A stretch of DNA of 64,000 bases, taken from Sphagnum compactum. Taxonomy: Eukaryota > Bryophyta > Sphagnopsida > Sphagnales. The translations under genes and the position numbers were made by a program. The DNA lies in NCBI GenBank assembly GCA_965153455.1, contig OZ234493.1, forward strand, positions 13,568,213 through 13,632,212. Direction: 5' to 3'. Shown one piece after another: positions 12,154-22,560 of the stretch (positions within the stretch are counted from its first letter, which is position 1; every line of letters starts with the position of its first letter). The notes under the pieces are model-generated. The model made no database searches. It was not told the origin of the DNA and worked only from the letters and a program-made list of their open reading frames with translations.

Positions 12154-12536
12154 TCGATTATCCATCTGTTGGTAGCAATAGCACTACACTTTCTGTTGTA
12201 ACCAAAGCAAACAATCGTGGAGGTGAGTTTAGGTGTTTAGTTTTTCTTTTTGGGGTGTGCGGGAACGTGTTGTGTAGATCCAAGTTTGGAGCTTGTCTTG
12301 TTTGGAGATCGAAGCGTTGAAGCTTTGGACATTTTGTTGTGGACATTTGATCAAAGTTTGGAGCCTTTTTTTTTTGGTTTGGTTTGGTTTGGTGTGCTAC
12401 GTGTTTTGTTTAGTGCAAAAATGCTCTTGTTTTGCGCGGAGGATCGAGCGCAAGGTTGTAATTTTGTTGGAGAAGCGATGATGATGAGAAGAGCAAGGAA
12501 CTAACGCAGGAGGAGGAGAAGCCGGAGCTTTCTTAG

Positions 12537-12602
12537 ATGCTCCTGCGTGTTGGACTCGCAGTCATTTTTTTCGCTGGAATTGTTTGCTTGTTTGCTGTGT
12601 GA
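12537..12602 (+). promoter_or_regulatory. Decoy start / 21-codon upstream ORF, copy 2
   Basis: This is an exact copy of the 12088 frame, 449 bp downstream, encoding the same hydrophobic 21-residue peptide. It lies 449 bp upstream of the proposed true start at 12986. Whether it stays in the mRNA depends on whether the GTGAGT donor of each copy is spliced. Confidence 0.6.
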
Positions 12603-12985
12603 TCGATTATCCATCTGTTGGTAGCAATAGCACTACACTTTCTGTTGTAACCAAAGCAAACAATCGTGGAGGTGAGTTTAGGTGTTTAGTTTTTCTTTTT
12701 GGGGTGTGCGGGAACGTGTTGTGTAGATCCAAGTTTGGAGCTTGTCTTGTTTGGAGATCGAAGCGTTGAAGCTTTGGACATTTTGTTGTGGACATTTGAT
12801 CAAAGTTTGGAGCCTTTTTTTTTTGGTTTGGTTTGGTTTGGTGTGCTACGTGTTTTGTTTAGTGCAAAAATGCTCTTGTTTTGCGCGGAGGATCGAGCGC
12901 AAGGTTGTAATTTTGTTGGAGAAGCGATGATGATGAGAAGAGCAAGGAACTAACGCAGGAGGAGGAGAAGCCGGAGCTTTCTTAG

Positions 12986-15900
12986 ATGCTCCTGCGTGTT
13001 GGACTCGCAGTCACTTGCTCAGTGGTTGCATTCACCGTCTCGGTCCTCAAAAACAACAACAGCAACAACAACAACCGTTCTGCTCTTGCAGGTTTGTGAC
13101 CATTTTTTTTCCCTCCCTCTCTCTCTCTGTCTCTCTTCTCGCCAACAGCTTTTGGCTTGTGTATAGTTCCTCCTCGGTTTGTTGTTGTGGAGCTCGTCAC
13201 GAAGCTCGCTCTTTTACTCGAGATGGGTTTTCTGAACTGTTGATGTTTGCAGAAGAGAAAGGGCCATCAGGTAACGAGGAGGAAGAGGCGGCTCAACATG
13301 TTGAGGAGGGATTCAGCTCTGCGTATGGTGCTCTTCATGATTCAACACAGCAAGAAACCCTGGTACCCATTTATTTGTTCAAGAGCCAGCAGTTGCTTTT
13401 TTTTAATCCTTCCTGCTATTGCAACACCATTGTTGCAGAAGATCAAGACTCAGAAATCAAGCTTTGCCCTCAATCAATCCAGAGTTTTAGGCTCCTCCTC
13501 CTCCTGGAGCTTGCAATCAGCAGTCTATGTCACAGAAGGACAGATGGTTAATTGAGCCAGAAACAAAATAGAGGCAGAAATATCATCATGAATGCAAACA
13601 TTTCTTCTATGCTTTCCTTGATACTCATTCTATAGCAAGAGGAGGTGTGTTTTGTTGACTGATCGATCATCATTAGGATTACATCTGGAGCTGAACATCT
13701 GTGGATGTGTGCATTTGTGCTTGTGCAGGAGGAGGAAGTGAAGCGAGTCATCCCGGATTCACCAGCACGTACTAGTGTTCAAAGTGCGAGTGACTATGGC
13801 AGTCATGATTTGTTGCTGCCTGAATTTGAGGACCTTCTTTCTGCTGGGGAGCTTACTTCTGATTTCAGTCAGGAGTTTAGTGATGGTGCAGATCACAACA
13901 GCAGGGGCCATCATCATGATGATGCAGAGTGTGAACAAGAGGAAGGCTTGGCTGACAACAGGCATGCATGCCCTATAAAGAGAAGAAAAGTTAGGGATGC
14001 AAATGGTTCTGAGACAGGAGATGACGAGAGTGCAGGCACAAGGGATGACGATGGAGGAGACTACCTTATGGACAAATGTATTGATAGCCTTGCAAAGGAT
14101 GCTGATGAACTGCAACTGCTGAGAAGTATGGTGAAGGAATTAAGAGAAAGAGAATTGAGGATGGAAGGAGAGTTGCTTGAGTTCTATGCGCTCCAACTGC
14201 AAGAGAGTAATGTTGCTGAGTTGGAGAGGGGATTGCAGGACAAGACTGTTCAAAATGAGAAGCTCAGATTGCAAATCAGAGAACTAGAGTTGCAGGGGAA
14301 GAAATTGGTTGATGAGCTTGCCAGCGTCGGCAAACTCAAGAAAGACTTGGATGAAGAGCAGGCCAAGAATTGGGAGCTCCAGAAGCAAATCCATAGTCAT
14401 GCAGGAAATGCCAAAGCTGAGCTCTTGATGATGAAACAGAAGCTGCTACTGTTGGAGACAAAAGAGGAAGATGAGAGGAACAAGAGGGAATTCGATCTTG
14501 AAAGGAAGCTGCAATCCCTACGTGAGTTGGAGGTTGAGGTTGTCGAGTTACGGCGTACCAACAAGGAGCTTCAACACCAGAAAAGGGAGCTGACAATCAA
14601 AATAAATGCTGTTGAGACTGAAGTTCAGCATCTGATGAACAGAACCGAGGTGTGTGTGTGTGTTTTTCTATCTGGTCTCTGGCAGATGCTGCCATTGTAA
14701 CATTCTATTTTGAGTGTGAAGTCCATGGGTTTTCCATTTGGTGTTATGTTTGGTCACTTGTTGCAAGTTGCTAGTTTGGAAATCTTCTATGAAAATGCAT
14801 TGATCTCATCCTGAAAGCCATGGCTGCAATCTTCTCCAGAGTGATCTGGTAGCAGAAGCTGAGGCCAGAACAGCTGCTGTGCGCCATGCAAATGAGGACT
14901 TGGCTAAGCAAGTAGAGGGTTTGCAAATGGATCGATTTAGTGAAGTGGAGGAGCTTGTTTACTTGAGGTGGGTGAATGCTTGCCTTCGTTATGAGCTTCG
15001 CAACTACACAGCTCCAGCAGGAAAAACTACTGCACTCGATTTGAGCAACAATTTAAGTCCAAGATCGCAGGAAAGAGCAAAGAAGTTGATGCTCAAGTAT
15101 GCGGCTCCTGATCTCCTGGCCATCAGCACCAAAGATCAGGCTGAAAATGGCTATGAGAGTGCTTCATCTGAAACATCAAGCCGCTCTGAGGGTGGTCCCA
15201 GTGAGTATAATGACTCACCACTTGACTTGGGTCCAGGTGGCATGACCAACAAGAAACCAAGTTTAATTCGACGGCTGAAGAACTGGACAGTGAAGAAGGA
15301 TGATGGATTGGACCTTTCCAGTGCAAGATCATTGCAGGACAGAGAGAGAAGTTTCAGCAGCCTAAGTGACCCTACACATGGCAGGAAATACAGTGCATCG
15401 AAGCCACCTTTGGAAGCTTTGATCCTCAGGAATGCAAGTGATGCAGTAGAGATCACATCATACGGGGCCGAGAAACCTGACAAACAAGATCTGGGCAGTG
15501 CTTCGCCCACAATGTCAATATCAGATTCTTCATCAATCGATGGAGGCAATGCTGCTGCTGCTGCAACATCTGATACATTACCAAACTCCCAATCAAACCT
15601 CCCTCCTCTTGTTAGGAAGAAATCAGCAGGAGATGTATTCAGTGGGGTGGCGGCATCCTTCCAACTTATGTCAAAGTCAGTAGCTCCAGAGATAGCAGAG
15701 AAGTACCCAGCCTTCAAAGACCGTCGCAAAGCAGCCATTGAGAGGGAGAAAGTCATCAAAGAGAAGGCGAAGGTGGAGAGGGAGAAAGCAATCAATACAA
15801 AGCCACATGAGAGGGTTCATTTCAGGATCCAAGAGATGCCAAAGCTACAGCAAATACCTGCTCGTAAGCGGGTGGAAGCAATCAAACCGTTAACGCCTGC

Positions 15901-17975
15901 AGAGGTGGAGAAGAGGCCTCTTAGGGTTGCAACTCCTCCTCCCAAGCCATCTGATCCTGTGGTTGGCCTAGCCACTGGGTCTCACATTCACAGGGGTCCT
16001 GGGGTTACTCCACCTCCGCCTCCTCCTCCTCCTCCTCCCCCACCAAGACCTGGTGTACCTGGGGCACCTCCACTACCTCCACCACCTCCACCAATGGGGG
16101 GTGGCTTGGGAAATTTGCAGGGGAAGAACAAAGACAACATGCACAGGGCCCCAGAGGTGGTTGAGTTCTACCAGTCACTGATGAAGCGTGATGTTAAAAG
16201 CACTGGTGGTGGAATCAGTGGGAATGACATAAACCCAGATGCACGCAACAACATGATTGGCGAAATTGAGAACCGGTCTACACATCTCTTGGCTGTAAGT
16301 ATATCCGTTGCCATTTGTAGCTCTTCGCAGAAGCTTTTGATTCCACTTTACCCAGGTGTGAGGGTTAGATGTTAGGCTTTGTCTCCAGGTCCTTCCTTCA
16401 GCAAGAGCTGTCTGGGGATATCAGTAGTCATCGAAAGGGTTGGTGATCTGAAGATTTTTCATTGTTTATGGTGATACATTGAGAGACTTTACTTCCTGGC
16501 CTTTACAGATCAAGGCAGATGTTGAGACACAAGGAGAGTTTGTGCAATCACTAGCAGCTGCAGTACACACTGCTTTTTACACCAACATTGAAGATGTCAT
16601 TGCCTTTGTCACATGGCTTGATAATGAGCTTTCTTTCCTGGTATGGATACAGAACACATCACTTAACCAATTGCTAAACGCTAAACCCATTAACTCATCT
16701 TTTAGTGGATTTCTCTTCTTCCTTTCCAAATGAAAATATTAGCAGGGGTTGTTTCATCATGTTCTTGCTCCCTTTCATCATGTCATTGCTCCCAATATGA
16801 GCATGTCCATTCAGAAGCAGTTGAATCATAAACTGTCTGTACTCTGGGGAATTCGATTATGCAGGTGGATGAAAGAGCAGTGTTGAAGCACTTTGACTGG
16901 CCAGAAGGTAAAGCAGATGCCTTCCGAGAAGCTTCATTTGAGTACCAGGATTTAATGAAGCTGCATGCCGAAGTGTCATTGTTTGAAGATGATCCAGGAA
17001 TGCCTTGTGAAAAGGCTCTCCGGAGGATGTTGACCACCCTAGAGAAGTAAGTCTTACTGTTTTTAAGCTCCTCTATGAGGTTGTTGAGGCCATGGTCAAG
17101 TCGTCCAACCAACCTATCCTGTCTGTTGCTAAGAAGATACAATTTGCATGTTCATCACATACAAGTTTGTCTGTTTCCCAATTTTTTTTCTGCCTCTAGG
17201 TAGTATCCATTCTTATTAGCTCATTGGCATCTCATTGGTGAAATATTATGCATGCAGAGTGGAGCATAATATCTATGGGTTGCTGCGGACGAGGGATATG
17301 GCAATTGCTCGCTATAAAGAGTTTGGTATACCCACACAATGGATGCTTGACTCAGGAGTAGTTGGAAAGGTATTACTCATTTCTTTGAGGGTGGTGGAGC
17401 TCATGCACAGTTGGATACCTTTTATTGTCTTGTTTTGGTTTGTAAGACCGCTGATGTAAATGGGTGTTGTTGTGGGTGGGGAACCAGAGCAACTGGATTT
17501 TTAACTTACAAAATTGTGTGTTTGGATGTGGCAACAGATCAAGGTAGCATCAGTGAAGTTAGCACGTGTGTATATGACAAGAGTTGCTGCAGAGTTAGAG
17601 CATTTAGCTGGCTCTGACAGGGAGCCTGTGCGTGAGTTCCTGTTGCTGCAAGGAGTTCGATTTGCTTTCCGTGTTCACCAGGTACAGAATTGCTTTCTCT
17701 CTTTCTGAGTTATCAAATTCAAAGCGATCCAATCGAGTGCTCAACTACTAGCTTTCATAATTTCTTACTTTCTCTAGTTAGAAACTCAACAATGCCCAAT
17801 TTTTTTTGCTGAGAAATGTACTGTGTGTGCCTACCATAACTAACAAGGAGGAGCTCTTGAAACCATGCTTGTGCAGTTTGCAGGTGGATTCGACCCTGAG
17901 AGTATGAGAGCATTTGAGGCTTTAAGGGATTGTGCCCATGTTTCCAACAAAAGTGCAACGGGTGATGTGGGATGA
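12986..17975 (+). CDS. CHUP1: CHUP1-like chloroplast positioning protein, nine coding exons
   Basis: Exons: 12986-13091, 13253-13362, 13729-14649, 14840-16294, 16509-16640, 16865-17046, 17258-17369, 17538-17681 and 17877-17975. All have GT..AG borders and matching phases, giving 1086 residues against 1004 in Arabidopsis. CHUP1 sits on the chloroplast outer envelope and drives actin-based chloroplast movement. Residues 1-20 are the hydrophobic anchor (MLLRVGLAV...). LPEFEDLLSAGEL follows, then a long coiled coil (about 140-420, ending RFSEVEELVYLRWVNACLRY). About 770-800 is a proline-rich tract (profilin/actin binding in the family). The conserved C-terminal region runs from RAPEVVEFYQSLMKRD through LKHFDWPEGKADAFREA and REFLLLQGVRFAFRVHQ. 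A nuclear-signal-like KRRK (about residue 165) is probably incidental. No frame breaks are seen. Confidence 0.93.
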
Positions 17976-19916
17976 GTTCATTAAGTTTCTCCCTGCTGCA
18001 CTTTCCTGACCTAACCCAATATTCGTATTCAGTTTTCTGCCGTTTGTTAACCATGAAATGCTCGTGACCCTAAATTCTTGGTGTTTTTACAAGTGCTTGC
18101 CTGTCATTACTTGATCAACACCCAGCTTTCAATTAATTTGTAGACAAGGAGAATTCACAGGTGGATCTCAACCTTGTTAGATGGTCACAACTGGTGTAAA
18201 AAGCTACCCTTCTGTAGGCCAAATTTGGGACCCATGGAGCATTTATTGTTAACTTTCGTTCATTGGAAAAAGAGGATAGGGTTCTTCATTATTTTCTCCC
18301 TCCATAGGACCAAGGGGGCTTTATGCAAGGAGAAAGAATCTTCAGTAAGTATGTTCAGTGCCTCTGTATGATATGCTTAGGTTCGGGAAGTTGCAGCCTG
18401 CAAGTATCATGATTTTGATACTGAAAAAATCATGTGAATTCCCTGTTTCAGTACAAGAACTGAAATTGAATAAGTTTACAAACACTTTGTAAACTTTGTT
18501 TTAAGAATGTTTGGTGTCGTGCTGCATGCACAGATTCTTTTTAATCTGTGGTAGAGACAAATGTTGGGAAGGGTGAAGTGATTTTTGCCTACCCACACAG
18601 GGTATGATTTTTTTCAACATTACCCTCTGGGTACATGAATTGTGCTGGAACTTTGCCTTCAAATTAAGGACATTGTGTGTTGATTGTTGCCATCAGACTA
18701 GTGAGCATAAGGATAAAATAAGTGTAGTCAGGCTACAGGTTTTTACCCCATTGATACCCCACCCCAGGGCAGATATGAAGGATGGGGTAAATTGGTGGTA
18801 GCGCTTGAAATTGAACAAAAGCATGTTGCAATAGTGGAATTGGAATGATGGGTACCTTTCACCCTAGGGACCCATCAGGGTCTGGTTTGCAGAGTCCCTG
18901 AGTCTTCAAGCAATAAACACTGCTTCTGTTCTTCCCTGCCATCCCAAATGCAATATGTACCATAATCTGTGGATCCACACTTATTTTAGAGCTTGTATTG
19001 CAACTTAAAGCTGCAGACAAGATAAATCGTTTCAGTAGTACACATGCAAAAAGTTGTGGGTTTCTTCATTTGATGTTTGCTTTTTCACACTTACTGTCAT
19101 CTCCATTCTATATCCATCCTGTTAAAAGTTCTTGCTCTTTTGGTCTGCAACTGTCTATGTAGTACTTTTTGCTCTCAGCACACATAAATTGCTTGCTGCA
19201 AACTCAAAACCTGTGCATTGTGCATTGCATCACTGACTTTTCCTTGTGATCTCAACTACGTGGGCTGGCTGGAAAATTATACAAAGACCAATGCAACTTC
19301 AAGGAATTGTTTGATGTCTGCAAACCCTATGCCTCCTTGCACAAACTGAACTTTTGATGTAATAAAGTACAAGTTTGAAGACAACTCTCCCATCAGCAAT
19401 GCATGTGAAATTCACTCCGTACCTTCCATATTGTAGAGGGAAAATTGATCCCCCAGCTGCCATTCCAAGATAATGAAGTGCTCTGCTCCTTGTAGCTCCA
19501 AGTTGTACAGGAATAAAAGAAACTGGAGATGATGGTCACAAAAACACTCCTCCCAATTCTGTGTACAGGCATCTTTTGTCTCTTTGCTAACCAGGCTTCT
19601 TCACTTGGCTGACCCCTTACAACACAGTGAACGACTGGCTAAACTGGACTCCATGACTTCCAAAGAACCCTGAATCATAAAGACCTACTGAGAATGGTTA
19701 AGTCAGGAGCAAGGGCAAAAAGCAGCTGGTATGCATGCATGTATTTAGCTGCAGCTTATTTCAATATGAAAAAACTCATTACACCTCAAGATCCCGAATT
19801 CACTTCTGACCCAAATCCTAAACCCTAAACCTTCAATCTTCAACCCTGAACTGTAATTTAACCTTGTGTCAAAATGAGAAGAATTGTGGTACATCACTCA
19901 CAAATCAGGCACATTA
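17976..19916. other. 3' flank of CHUP1-like gene and convergent intergenic space
   Basis: This lies between two convergent genes, and both 3' UTRs are expected here. Open frames are short and unlike known proteins. A telomere-repeat-like CCTAAACCCTAAACC occurs near 19817. Confidence 0.4.
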
Positions 19917-21323
19917 CTATCTGCCACCATTCACAGCTCGTTTCCAAACAATCACCACGCCTTCACAATCTGAGGACACCAATAAATTTTCACCATGATT
20001 CCATGCCACCCCGACCACTGGCACTCTATGTCCCTGCAGCTTGTTTACACAAGGATGCTTTGGACGGGTAAAATCATAGAAGTAAACATTCGCATCCTCA
20101 TGCCCTGACACAATAAATTCCCCATGTTGCAATGAGAGAAGAGGGCAAAAAGAGGCCCGGATATTCCTTGCCCTGGGAGGGAGCTGGAGGGAGCACCTCA
20201 GCGAAAGATAACCCTCAATACGCAATGCAATACCAAAGAAGCGAATCAGGCCATCTTGACTTGCAACCAATAAGACTGGCCCCGCAGCTAAACGTGAAAA
20301 GGTCCGAAACTGGACAGTAGTGGTGGATGACTTATGTACACCAGTCATTCCTGTCTTGTGCGAATGCCGCATAACAAAATCACCATTGTGCATTTGCAAG
20401 CTTACACTGTGTATGCAACCCTTTGCATCTCCTGCAAACAGAATGTGACCCGAGTGATCAATGTCCATGGCTGTGACATTGCTATCAAGAGACAGTTTCT
20501 GTATGATCCGGCCCGTGCTGAAGTTGAACACACTAATCTCCTTACTCCCATTTCCAACTAGAAGAAAGTTGTTGTTGACAGGATGGAAGTGAACACAAAG
20601 CTGAGGAGCAGAACCATAAATCACACGCAGACAGTCACCCTTCTTCACATCCCACACTCGCACACTTTTGTCCATTGATGCCGAGCTCAAGTAATGGTTG
20701 CTTAAAGAGAAGTCCAAATCCGTAACTTCTTTAGTGTGTCCTTTCAAGTGATGGAGAATACGGGGAGGCTGGCTGACGTTACAGAGCATTATGAGACCAT
20801 TTGAGGCAGCAAATGACAATAAATCGGAGCTCATGTGCCCAAACTTGACAACATTCACCGAGGCTTTACAATCATCGAAAATGCAATGCATGCCAACAAA
20901 CGAATATCCTGGTTCAGCAGGGATCTCTGAACCACCAGATTCACTTACAGTGCTTCCTCCTCTGCTAGAACTCCAGCTTCCTCTCTCATAAGCAGTCCAT
21001 GGTCCACGATCAGAAGCCCCTTGTCCACTCACTGGACTTGATGGTTGAGATTTATCCAAGACCTTGAGATGCTGCATGTATTTGTGGAAAGCAACATATC
21101 CCCTCCCATTCAATTCCCATCCTTGCCGTAAGAGGTTGCCCCCAAGAGCCTTCCGGTAAAGGAGAAGGCGACGCATGGCAACTCGAGGGTGGTTGGCACC
21201 ATTTCCAGGTTCCAGAAGTGCTGCATAGACCATTGCCGCATGGTTGGGCTTTATGCTCATTGTGCTTGTGGATGGTAATGATGAAGTCTCACTATACAAT
21301 TCCAAATTCTTCTCTGAATCCAT
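19917..21323 (-). CDS. WDR13-like WD40-repeat protein, intronless coding region
   Basis: The frame encodes 468 residues from ATG at 21323; an in-frame GTG lies just upstream. Human WDR13 has 485 residues. Matching blocks in order are a basic N-terminal segment (RRLLLYRKALGG), YSFVGMHCIFDD, LKGHTKEVTDLDFSLSN, SMDKSVRVWD, HFHPVNNNFLLVGN, NFSTGRIIQKL, IRASFCPLLSLQHGEFIVSG, VNKLQGHRVPVVGVAWN and SSDCEGVVIVWKR. WD repeats fill about residues 165-468 and should form one propeller used for protein binding. WDR13 function is poorly known and no plant role can be inferred from sequence. The coding region has no intron, but the leader probably does (see next entry). Confidence 0.87.
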   Translation of the reverse strand: MDSEKNLELYSETSSLPSTSTMSIKPNHAAMVYAALLEPGNGANHPRVAMRRLLLYRKALGGNLLRQGWELNGRGYVAFHKYMQHLKVLDKSQPSSPVSGQGASDRGPWTAYERGSWSSSRGGSTVSESGGSEIPAEPGYSFVGMHCIFDDCKASVNVVKFGHMSSDLLSFAASNGLIMLCNVSQPPRILHHLKGHTKEVTDLDFSLSNHYLSSASMDKSVRVWDVKKGDCLRVIYGSAPQLCVHFHPVNNNFLLVGNGSKEISVFNFSTGRIIQKLSLDSNVTAMDIDHSGHILFAGDAKGCIHSVSLQMHNGDFVMRHSHKTGMTGVHKSSTTTVQFRTFSRLAAGPVLLVASQDGLIRFFGIALRIEGYLSLRCSLQLPPRARNIRASFCPLLSLQHGEFIVSGHEDANVYFYDFTRPKHPCVNKLQGHRVPVVGVAWNHGENLLVSSDCEGVVIVWKRAVNGGR

Positions 21324-22560
21324 CACCAGAGAGAGTTTCTTACTGGTTCAATCTGGCTCTGATCTTGTCTCGCTTCACAACTGCTTCATCTGCAAAAGGA
21401 GGAGATCATAAATTAAGAGAAACTATGACTGCTAATTCCTCTTCCATGCGACCAAGATGCTCAAGAATCTGAGAAAGAACTTCATATTTGGATCATTCTA
21501 TCTCGAGCAATTTTTGCCTCCCTCTTTGCTATTCATCTGCTGCATCTATAATGAGCCTTCCCTTATGAGATTCTTTCAACACACTCAGCAATTCTGGTTT
21601 CCAGATATATCAGAAGCAAAGATGCTGGGAGCTTCTTAAGCTCTCTTGAGCACAAGCTAAAGTTGAAAAACTCTCCAAAATTCTAAGGAAAACTGCATGT
21701 CACATTTCTCAGACATTGGAAACTGGACCTCTTTCCTCTGATATGCAAACACAAACAGCAGCAGCAGAGGCAAAACATCACAAGAGAGAAGAAACACTAC
21801 TAACAAACTAGGTATGTACTCTGAGACCCAATTGCTACAAACTCTTCTTGACCTAATCTGCACAGTTTCTGCACAAGAAGAAATGATTTGATTCTGAGAA
21901 TGATTTGATGTTCACAATGAAAGACTGGTTGCATGAACTACATAATCACCAAGCTAAGATTTAGTACTCTGAGGACCGAGTCGGACCCAATTGCTACATA
22001 CTCTTCTTGACCTAATCTGCATAGTTTCTGCACAAGAAGAATGTTTTGATTCTGAGAATGATTGGATCTTTACAGTGAAAAACTGGTTGCACGAACTACA
22101 ACATGATCACCAAGCTAAGATTTACTACTCTGAGGACTGAGTTAGAACCAATTGCTACATACTCTTCTTAACCTAATCCGCATAGTTTCTGCACAAGAAG
22201 AGCGGATTTGATTCTGAGAATGATTCGATCTTCACAATGAAGAACTGGCTGCATGAACTACAACATGATCACCAAGCTAAGATTTAGTACTCTGAGATCC
22301 AATTGCTACATTACTCTTCTTGACCTAACCCGCATAGTGTCTGCACAAGAAGAATGGATTTGATTCCGAGAATGATTGGATCTTCACAATGAAAAAGTGG
22401 TTGCATGAACTACAACATGATCACCCAAGCTAAGATTTGCTGCTATCATGATTTCGGATGTTGTGAAGAAAGATCCAGCTTACAGAGAACCAGAGGATGG
22501 AGAAAGCCAAGATCTGCCGATCAGTATGAGAATCGTGACCGAGAGTAGCAACCCCAATAA
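21324..22560 (-). promoter_or_regulatory. Leader of the WDR13-like gene, probably with a 5' UTR intron
   Basis: On the minus strand a strong acceptor (CTCCTCCTTTTGCAG) ends near 21390, about 65 bases before the ATG, which suggests an intron in the 5' UTR. The donor is not assigned. The interval also contains the four-copy repeat at 21816-22442, which would fall inside that intron or the promoter. Confidence 0.4.
21816..22442. repeat. Four ~155-bp tandem repeats
   Basis: Units begin near 21816, 21964, 22126 and 22287. Each contains TACTCTGAG, CCAATTGCTACA, ACTCTTCTT-ACCTAA, TGCACAAGAAGA, TTTGATTC-GAGAATGATT, TTCACAATGAA, TGCATGAACTACA and ATCACCAAGCTAAGATTT. Divergence between units is low to moderate. 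Confidence 0.88.

Larger units (their letters stand above)
11667..13013 (+). repeat. Perfect 449-bp tandem triplication over the CHUP1 leader and first codons
   Basis: Three copies lie at 11667-12115, 12116-12564 and 12565-13013. They share landmark CGCTGG at 11674, 12123 and 12572, exactly 449 bp apart. All translated frames inside the three copies are identical, so the copies appear to be perfect. Each copy holds leader sequence, a possible splice donor (GAG|GTGAGT), a poly-T plus TTTGG microsatellite, and at its end an ATG followed by the first nine or so codons of CHUP1. Only the last copy joins the rest of the gene. Confidence 0.92.

Noticed and set aside
13015-13551. 178-codon + strand frame at the start of CHUP1
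   Set aside because: It runs through intron sequence in a different frame from exon 1. CHUP1 exons 1 and 2 with GT..AG borders explain the coding signal.
19815-19830. Telomere-repeat-like CCTAAACCCTAAACC (also near 49265 and 58065)
   Set aside because: Only one or two units each. Such telo-box-like strings are common in plant DNA and do not indicate a telomere.
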